Source: JAYEJW01 sp034716535 (GTDB taxonomy: Bacteria > Pseudomonadota > Gammaproteobacteria > Chromatiales > Chromatiaceae). Taken from it: DNA of 9,034 bases. The stretch covers positions 1-9,034 of the forward strand of contig JAYEJW010000423.1 of the NCBI GenBank assembly GCA_034716535.1. Direction: 5' to 3'. The notes beneath the pieces were generated by a model. It saw only the letters and a program-made list of their open reading frames with translations. It was not told the DNA's origin and made no database searches. Each line of letters begins with the position of its first letter. The first letter of the stretch is position 1. Position numbers and translations under genes: made by a program. Shown here piece after piece: positions 5,084 to 9,034 of this stretch.

Positions 5084-7029
5084 ACGCCGATCGGCCCCAA
5101 ACCCTTCGGGCCGCTCTCGCCTATGCGGCGCGCGGCCATCCGGTATTCCCTTGCGGAGCGGATAAGCGGCCACTGACGCAGCACGGGTTTAAGGACGCTA
5201 CGACCGATGAGGTACGAATTCGCGCATGGTGGGCCGAGCATCCGAGCGCATTGATAGGCATGCCAACAGGTGACGCATCCGGGTTGTGGGTTCTCGACGT
5301 TGACAACAAAAATGGCGTGGACGGGGCGGAAACGTTATACCAGCTAGAACGCGCGCACGGCGAGCTGCCGGGAACCGTCCAGGCGCTAACCCCCACTGGT
5401 GGCCAGCATATCTACTTCGCCCTGCCCAATGACGGCGAGATTCGAAACAGCGCGGGCAAGCTAGGCCCGGGCTTGGATGTTCGCGGGAGTGGCGGATACG
5501 TTATTCTCCCTCCGTCGCGGGCGAACGGCCGGGGGTACGAGTGGGAGGCGTCGTGCGATCCAGACGAAGGAGCAATGCTCGCACGCGCGCCGGAGTGGCT
5601 TTGCGATTTGGCGCGCAGCGATGCGATTGAGACCAAGCCGGCGAACGAGGAGCGCGAGCTACAGCAGGGCAAGCGCAACACCACACTTTTCTCGCTCGCA
5701 TGTTCAATGCGCGCCAAGGGACTTACCCAAGACGGCATCCTCGCCGCCTTGCGCGCCGAGAACGCCGCGCGCTGCGACTCGCCCTTATCAGAGGTAGAGG
5801 TTCGCGCGATAGCCGCCTCGGCGGCGCGATACGAGCCTGGCACCGCGCCCGCGCTAGAGGCGCCATTCCGCCTGGATCTTGGGGACATCCCGGAGGATTT
5901 GGAAGCCTCGCTCCTCCCCCCTCGCCCCTGGGTTGTCAAAGACCGGCTCTTGCAGGGCTACGTGAGCGTATCGGCGGGACCGGCTGGCGTTGGCAAGTCC
6001 GCGTTTGAAATCGCGTCGGCGGTCTCCGTTTGCACCGGGATATCGTACACGGGCGAAGATATCCGCCAGAGCGGGCGCGCGTGGATCTATTGCAACGAAG
6101 AGGACCGGCCCGAGCTCTTACGGCGGTACGTAGCCTTCTGCCGGTTACACGGGATCGACCCGCGCAGCTTGCGCGGAAGCTTGCGGCTGTCCTCCGGCTA
6201 CGGCGGCCGCGCGCTGGTCATCGCAAGGCGCGGAGAAGCCCCCGGATCAGTTGTCCCGACGCCGGTTGTGGACGAGCTCATCGAAGAGCTTACGCGCTGG
6301 GAGTGCCTTAGCTTCTCAGCCGATCCCATCGTCAGCACCCATCGCGTAACGGAGAATTCCAACGAGGAGCTGGAAGAGGTAATGGACCTCTGGCGCGAGG
6401 TAGCGTTCAAGACCGGATGCGCGATTCAGATCCCCTCCCATGTCCCGAAGTGGGCTGACGGCCCCGAGGCCCACGCGGGGAATCTCGCGGCGATTCGAGG
6501 TGCGTCATCGATCGGCGGCGCGGCGCGCTTCGTTGTAACGCTCGCGCGGATGGGGGACGAGACAGCCAAGAAGTACGGTATCGATGAGGAGGCGCAGCGG
6601 CACATGGTCAGGCTGGACCTTGCCAAAGGGAATTATTCCCCGCCTGCCGAAAAAGCTACCTGGCTGCGGATGCGCGCGGTCTGCCTCGATAACGACCCCG
6701 AATACCCAGACTGGGTGGGCGCCTTCGATCCGTACCCTCACGAAATGCAACAGGTCACAGGCGCGCGCGACGGCGCAAAGGAGGAAGCGCTCAGTGGTCT
6801 GCGGGTCGCTGTGCAACTACTCGACTTGCGCCAGGGGCAGAAGGTCGGACTCACGGACGTCGTGGATGACCTGATGAGTCTGACGGGGAAGAGTCGCGCC
6901 TGGATTCAAGAGAACATCGTCCACGCGTTTCCAAAAGATGGGACGGCGGCGGGCAACAAGTCCGAGTTCACGTGGAGCAAAGAGCAGGGAAGGACCGGCC
7001 GGCGATACCTCCACAGAGCGCTTCCGTGA
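5080..7029 (+). CDS. PrimPol-RepA-type ATPase replication protein
   Basis: A 649-residue replication protein fusing primase and helicase-type ATPase, probably the initiator for the adjacent iterons. Residues 8-175 are an archaeo-eukaryotic PrimPol domain: the catalytic metal pair D73 and D75 (WVLDVDNKNG), the GGQH motif with H110, and GLDVRGSGGYVILPPS (131-146) carrying D133. Residues 195-251 match a PriCT-type alpha-helical primase C-terminal segment (GKRNTTLFSLACSMRAKGL). From 280 follows a RecA/DnaB-like RepA ATPase: Walker A GPAGVGKS (300-307), Walker B ending in D415-P416 (SFSADPIVSTHR), and H454 (IPSHVPK). Residues 565-649 look like a winged-helix tail, perhaps binding DNA. ATG 5080 overlaps the upstream stop as ATGA and is chosen over ATG 5008, which lies deep in the previous gene. 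All key residues are present. This architecture is typical of phage satellites, integrative elements and some plasmids. Confidence 0.9.
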   Translation: MNADRPQTLRAALAYAARGHPVFPCGADKRPLTQHGFKDATTDEVRIRAWWAEHPSALIGMPTGDASGLWVLDVDNKNGVDGAETLYQLERAHGELPGTVQALTPTGGQHIYFALPNDGEIRNSAGKLGPGLDVRGSGGYVILPPSRANGRGYEWEASCDPDEGAMLARAPEWLCDLARSDAIETKPANEERELQQGKRNTTLFSLACSMRAKGLTQDGILAALRAENAARCDSPLSEVEVRAIAASAARYEPGTAPALEAPFRLDLGDIPEDLEASLLPPRPWVVKDRLLQGYVSVSAGPAGVGKSAFEIASAVSVCTGISYTGEDIRQSGRAWIYCNEEDRPELLRRYVAFCRLHGIDPRSLRGSLRLSSGYGGRALVIARRGEAPGSVVPTPVVDELIEELTRWECLSFSADPIVSTHRVTENSNEELEEVMDLWREVAFKTGCAIQIPSHVPKWADGPEAHAGNLAAIRGASSIGGAARFVVTLARMGDETAKKYGIDEEAQRHMVRLDLAKGNYSPPAEKATWLRMRAVCLDNDPEYPDWVGAFDPYPHEMQQVTGARDGAKEEALSGLRVAVQLLDLRQGQKVGLTDVVDDLMSLTGKSRAWIQENIVHAFPKDGTAAGNKSEFTWSKEQGRTGRRYLHRALP

Positions 7030-7032
7030 GGC

Positions 7033-7041
7033 TGTGCATAA
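7033..7041 (-). promoter_or_regulatory. DnaA box at the origin
   Basis: The minus strand reads TTATGCACA, an exact match to the E. coli DnaA-box consensus TTATNCACA. It starts 4 nt after the replication gene's stop and lies 24 bp before the first iteron. A match this good is expected now and then by chance in 9 kb, so its position is what gives it weight. Confidence 0.5.
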
Positions 7042-7060
7042 CCGTGGAACATCTCCGTGG

Positions 7061-7200
7061 AACCGCTATCCAGACGCTCGCTATCCAGACGCGCTATCCA
7101 ACCGTGGATAGCCGCGCCGTTACTGGGCTGAACCGCTATCCAGGGGGGGTCTGGATAGCTGGGGTTATCCAATCGTGGATAGCCGCATAAACACTGGGCT
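7061..7200 (+). repeat. 70-bp imperfect tandem duplication within the origin
   Basis: Units 7061-7130 and 7131-7200 both begin AACCGCTATCCAG, both carry CGTGGATAGCCGC near offset 42 (7103-7115 and 7174-7186), and both end with ACTGGGCT. Between these fixed points the sequences differ, so the copy is old or under selection only at the binding sites. Confidence 0.6.
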
Positions 7201-7228
7201 ATCCAGCTATCCAGGGTTCTACCCCCTA

Positions 7229-7268
7229 CGGGGGCGCGCGCTCTCCTGGATAGCGGCGCGCGCCCCCG
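7229..7268. repeat. 13-bp perfect inverted repeat with an iteron in the loop
   Basis: CGGGGGCGCGCGC (7229-7241) and its exact complement GCGCGCGCCCCCG (7256-7268) flank a 14-nt loop that contains TGGATAG (7247-7253). The stem is entirely G/C and could extrude as a cruciform, placing one initiator site in single-stranded or loop form. No T-run follows on the plus strand, so it is not a good terminator. An alternative smaller pairing, CCCCC/GGGGG, exists at 7222-7234. Confidence 0.6.
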
Positions 7269-7311
7269 GGTGGATAGGTAAAAAAGACAGCGCAAAAAGA
7301 GGAGACGAACC

Positions 7312-7530
7312 GTGACCGTAATCGTGACCATCAGGCTCAAGCGTGGACCGAACGGCGAGAGAAGCCCGTCGGACTTTTACCCTTCGAGAACGCTGCGCGA
7401 GGCGCTCGAAGACGCGGAGGTGGTGTCGGTCGAATGCGACGATGGCGATTCGTCGAACCGATACCACCACGCCCCCCCGGCACCACCACGCCCCCCGGCA
7501 CCATCGCCGCAACTGGAGGAGCGAGAATGA
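7312..7530 (+). CDS. Unknown 72-aa protein with proline-rich tail
   Basis: GTG 7312 lies 7 nt after GGAG (AGAGGAG, 7298-7304), directly beyond the origin. The N-terminal 48 residues look like a small folded domain: a beta strand (TVIVTIRLKRG), then FYPSRTLREALEDAEVVSVECDDGD. The C-terminal part, YHHAPPAPPRPPAPSPQ, is encoded by a duplicated C-rich stretch and is probably a flexible linker. The stop TGA (7528-7530) overlaps the next ATG. No family is recognised. It opens a three-gene coupled set between origin and small terminase, where satellites often carry helper-interference or accessory genes; a role of that kind is a guess from position. Confidence 0.6.
   Translation: MTVIVTIRLKRGPNGERSPSDFYPSRTLREALEDAEVVSVECDDGDSSNRYHHAPPAPPRPPAPSPQLEERE
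7463..7499 (+). repeat. C-rich near-tandem duplication, 19 + 18 bp
   Basis: ACCACCACG followed by a C-run and GGC occurs twice, at 7463-7481 (C7) and 7482-7499 (C6). The one-base difference in the C-runs marks a slippage-prone site inside a coding frame. Gain or loss of a C would change the proline-rich tail and uncouple the stop from the next start. Confidence 0.6.
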
Positions 7531-7763
7531 ACATCCCAGACAGCATCTTGTCCGCGTACGCGGAAGGCGAACTAGCCGAGCTCATACTCCAAAGCGTTGA
7601 CTCGTCGCCTGTTGAGCGTCGCCTGGCTGCGGCCCTAGTTGAAACTGCGCTCCAGGCTGAAGAGGCTGAAGAGGCGCTCGACGACGCTGAAGAGGCGCGC
7701 GACGAGGCGGAAAAGGCACTCGCTAAGATAAAGGGAGCGCAGATAAAAGAGGCGAAATTATGA
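7527..7763 (+). CDS. Unknown 78-aa acidic coiled-coil protein
   Basis: ATG 7527 follows GGAGGAGCG with good spacing and overlaps the previous stop (ATGA). Residues 1-30 hold MNIPDSILSAYAEGELAELI. Residues 31-78 are one long charged helix rich in Ala and Glu, with LETALQAEEAEEALDDAEE-like heptads, a good coiled-coil candidate. The DNA repeats GCTGAAGAGGC at 7656, 7665 and 7686, so the coil grew by short duplications. No membrane segment is present. It probably multimerises or binds a partner protein. No family is recognised. Its stop overlaps the next gene's start, so the three small genes are translated together. Confidence 0.65.
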   Translation: MNIPDSILSAYAEGELAELILQSVDSSPVERRLAAALVETALQAEEAEEALDDAEEARDEAEKALAKIKGAQIKEAKL

Positions 7764-8107
7764 GCGATCAAGTTTGCCCGCACGGTCGGCACCCCCTACC
7801 CCACCCATGCCATGAAAAAAATATGAATTCGCTATTTGATGAGCCGTCCGGCACGAGCCGGGCAACAGCCGAATTTGAGGCCACCTTGCGGAAATTCGCG
7901 GCGCGGACAGCCAGCGAGATGCGCACCATTGACCAAGAGCACGGTGCGGATGCTGCCGCTCGGCATGGTCAGCTTGTCCTCGCGCAATGGCTAGTGGCGC
8001 TTCTCGACACTGGCGAGTTGGACCGCGCCGACGTCGAGAAGACAACCCGGCACGTTATGGACCTGATCGCCGAGAACCTGGCCGGGAGCCGGACCACGGT
8101 GCATTGA
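7760..8107 (+). CDS. Unknown 115-aa protein with Cys/His N-terminus
   Basis: ATG 7760 overlaps the previous TGA, with GAGG 7 nt upstream inside the preceding gene. The first 20 residues contain CPHGRHPLPHPCH, a Cys/His cluster that could bind a metal, but the ligand spacing fits no standard finger that I know. From about residue 24 the protein is helical: FEATLRKFAARTASEMRTIDQ, then HGQLVLAQWLVALLDTGELDRADVEKTTRHVMDLIAENL. A later in-frame ATG (residue 22, MNSLFDEP) would drop the Cys/His cluster but has no ribosome site. It closes the coupled trio. Function unknown. Confidence 0.65.
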   Translation: MSDQVCPHGRHPLPHPCHEKNMNSLFDEPSGTSRATAEFEATLRKFAARTASEMRTIDQEHGADAAARHGQLVLAQWLVALLDTGELDRADVEKTTRHVMDLIAENLAGSRTTVH

Positions 8108-8173
8108 GCTGGTCACACGTTCAGCACTGGCGAACTACACAGTGTTTTGATGCGCAGCGACCGAGGGGGGATA

Positions 8174-8228
8174 GGGTCGCGATCACTACGCGTTAAGGGA
8201 ACAACAGTCGCGGAGGGTCGCAGTCGCG
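8174..8228 (+). repeat. GTCGC repeat cluster upstream of the small terminase
   Basis: The 185-bp gap before the terminase gene contains GTCGC four times (8176, 8207, 8217, 8223), including GGGTCGC twice (8174, 8215) and CAGTCGCG twice (8205 and 8221, 16 bp apart). CGCG words also flank ATCACTA at 8179-8192. Phages often keep small-terminase recognition sites (pac or cos) beside or within the small terminase gene, so this cluster could be the packaging site. No promoter is clear in the gap. Confidence 0.35.
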
Positions 8229-8292
8229 AGTTAACTGACCGATTGCGCACGGGACCTGCACCGGAATACCGACGAATGTGAGGAAATAGCGA

Positions 8293-8754
8293 ATGAAGGC
8301 AATGAAGCAAGTACCGCCGCCGCCCGCCGACCTGAGCGCCGCAGGAGTAGCCGCCTGGAAGGACGCTTGCCGAAATTTCATCGATACGTGCGAGCTGCGC
8401 CGCTCGGATTTGCCGTTAATTTCGGCATTCTCCGCCGCCGTGGATGCTGCCGAGCGTGTTCGAGGATTCGTTGCGAAGATTGCTCCGCACGATCTGGCCG
8501 ATGAGAACGGCAGGGCTCATCCCATGCTCGCCGAGCTGAGAGCACACACATCGAACGTTGGCGGTCTGTTCCGCAAGCTCGAAGCGACGGCGACTCAGCG
8601 CATGGCGAGCGCGAACCGCAAGTCAGGCCCCCAAGGCGGCAGGGCGGTTGGCACCAAGGGACTCCCACAACGAGCAAAGAACGATCCCGCCAAGAAGACG
8701 ACGAACGTCAGTTGGATTGAGAAGATCAGAAATGGCGGAAATGATGCCGCTTGA
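8293..8754 (+). CDS. Phage small terminase subunit, P27-type
   Basis: This 153-residue protein would recognise the packaging site on viral DNA and recruit the large terminase. The pattern is that of P27-family small terminases: VPPPPADLSAAGVAAWKDACRNF (7-29), a helix DLPLISAFSAAVDAAERVRGFVA (39-61), then GRAHPMLAELRAHTSNVGGLFRKL (73-96), matching the family's 'xHPxLxxxRxAxxxLxxLxxxLG' stretch. The C-terminal 50 residues are basic (KSGPQGGRAV, RAKNDPAKK) and may bind DNA. ATG 8293 has GAGGA 8 nt upstream; ATG 8302 is a possible second start. No large terminase follows within the 280 bp left, and a terminator and a reversed gene remnant come next. A lone small terminase is a hallmark of packaging-redirecting satellites. 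Confidence 0.72.
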   Translation: MKAMKQVPPPPADLSAAGVAAWKDACRNFIDTCELRRSDLPLISAFSAAVDAAERVRGFVAKIAPHDLADENGRAHPMLAELRAHTSNVGGLFRKLEATATQRMASANRKSGPQGGRAVGTKGLPQRAKNDPAKKTTNVSWIEKIRNGGNDAA

Positions 8755-8756
8755 TC

Positions 8757-8957
8757 TTTGCGGGCTCCGGAAGCCACTTGGTCGGCAAGGTCGGGGAAGG
8801 TGAGCACGGCGCGGGCGCGAGACAGATATTGCTGAGATAAGTCACCACTGAGTGGTGACTTTTTGCCTCGCCCTCCTTTCGTCGGCGTTGGATACAGCCG
8901 CGCATAAGCCATCGCCTTCTGGCCTTTGGAGAGGTTGCGAACGCACCAATACTGCGT
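8757..8957 (-). pseudogene. Fragment of a ParB-like DNA-binding protein gene
   Basis: The minus-strand frame from 8957 down reads RNLSKGQKAMAYARLYPTP, TKGGRGKKSPLSGDLSQQYL, SRARAVLTFPDLADQV. This matches the middle of ParB/Spo0J-like nuclease-partition proteins: the 'LxxGQxAM' helix, the 'KGGRGKK' loop and the 'YLSxARxVL' helix-turn-helix. Before it there is an in-frame TAA (8958-8960), so the N-terminal ParB domain is missing or frameshifted; another frame is open to 9034 but shows no ParB features. After about GARK (8757) similarity ends exactly where the terminase gene stops, although the frame runs on antisense to terS. It looks like a decayed remnant of an older element cut by insertion of the satellite or its terminase gene. 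Confidence 0.5.
8839..8864 (+). terminator. Intrinsic terminator after the small terminase
   Basis: AAGTCACCAC (8839-8848) and GTGGTGACTT (8852-8861) form a perfect 10-bp stem with a TGA loop, ending in a T5 run (8860-8864) on the plus strand. It lies 85 bp after the terminase stop. The same bases on the minus strand are in-frame codons of the ParB-like remnant (KKSPLSGDLS), so it may have arisen by use of old coding sequence. Confidence 0.7.
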
Positions 8958-8966
8958 TTATCCACA
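8958..8966 (+). promoter_or_regulatory. Isolated DnaA-box match
   Basis: TTATCCACA is a perfect consensus DnaA box, followed by AT-rich sequence (8970-8998). It stands alone beyond the terminator, without iterons, and may be chance or part of whatever lies past the window. From 8967 to 9034 nothing else is recognised. Confidence 0.2.
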
Positions 8967-9034
8967 TGCTGTTTATATTCCCAGTTGTGTTTTTGTACAC
9001 CACCCTGTGACTTACGAGAGATTTGTGTTTCGCT

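Larger units (their letters stand above)
7061..7277. repeat. Iteron array, probable replication origin
   Basis: Twelve copies of a 7-bp word occur in 212 bp. CTATCCA is at 7066, 7081, 7094, 7136, 7199 and 7207, TTATCCA at 7165, and the inverse TGGATAG at 7105, 7152, 7176, 7247 and 7271. Three pairs face each other and form hairpins: 7093-7112 with an ACCG loop, 7135-7159 with a perfect 9-bp stem, and 7164-7183 with an ATCG loop. The array directly follows the primase-ATPase gene, has a DnaA box on its left and an A-rich stretch (7280-7300) on its right. This is the layout of an iteron origin bound by the element's own initiator. Iterons in both orientations, rather than phased direct repeats, are unusual. 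Confidence 0.75.
2375..9034. mobile_element. Integrated phage satellite-like element (left part) in dusA
   Basis: Between dusA and the right edge lie, all on the plus strand, a tyrosine integrase, a small excisionase/AlpA-type HTH protein, a PrimPol-RepA-type replication protein, an iteron origin, small unknown genes and a P27-type small terminase. No large terminase, portal, capsid, tail, lysis or conjugation gene is visible. This order matches phage-inducible chromosomal islands of Gram-negative bacteria. A prophage with structural genes beyond the window is the main alternative. The right boundary and attR are not in view; the ParB-like remnant near 8757-8957 could lie inside or outside. 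Confidence 0.65.

Noticed and set aside
5412..5939. 175-codon minus-strand frame antisense to the primase domain
   Set aside because: Ser/Arg/Pro-rich mirror of a GC-rich gene; no start signal or domain.
7061..7277. Short repeats resembling a CRISPR array
   Set aside because: Repeat words are only 7-13 bp, occur in both orientations with irregular spacing, and sit beside a replication gene; this is an iteron origin.
8595..8756. Continuation of the minus-strand ParB-like frame through the terminase gene
   Set aside because: Similarity to ParB-like proteins stops near 8757; the rest is the antisense of the small terminase.

Overview
The window comes from a GC-rich proteobacterium, most likely a gammaproteobacterium with respiratory multihaem cytochromes. 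That placement is inferred from the dusA gene, a Sec-exported c-type cytochrome and E. coli-like promoter and Shine-Dalgarno signals; no RNA gene is present to settle it. Two parts are visible: a chromosomal flank (1 to about 2,375) and the left 6.6 kb of an integrated element (about 2,375 to at least 9,034).

The flank holds the 5' part of a multihaem cytochrome gene (minus strand, 1-400), about 1 kb with no large gene, and dusA (minus strand, 1432-2418). In the 1-kb gap there are a possible 31-residue membrane peptide with its own promoter and a possible broken export-signal gene. The first ~15 codons of dusA use AT-rich, rare-type codons unlike the rest of the gene. This fits an element that recombined into the 5' end of dusA and supplied a new start.

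The element reads left to right on the plus strand: promoter flanked by an 18-bp repeat, structured leader, 17-codon leader ORF, tyrosine integrase, unknown 161-aa gene, small winged-HTH protein of excisionase/AlpA type, unknown 102-aa gene, small basic protein, PrimPol-plus-RepA-type ATPase replication protein, a compact iteron origin (12 CTATCCA/TGGATAG copies, a DnaA box, a 70-bp tandem duplication and a 13-bp perfect inverted repeat), three ATGA-coupled unknown small genes, a repeat-rich spacer, and a P27-type small terminase subunit followed by an intrinsic terminator. Beyond it lies an antisense fragment of a ParB-like gene.

Integrase, HTH regulator, primase-helicase, iteron origin and lone small terminase, with no large terminase, portal, capsid or tail gene in view, is the plan of a phage satellite of the phage-inducible chromosomal island type. 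In that reading the integrase and HTH protein handle integration and excision, the PrimPol-ATPase fires replication at the iterons, and the small terminase redirects a helper phage's packaging machinery. The three coupled small genes between origin and terminase are the least explained part. An ordinary prophage whose structural genes lie past position 9,034 is not excluded.
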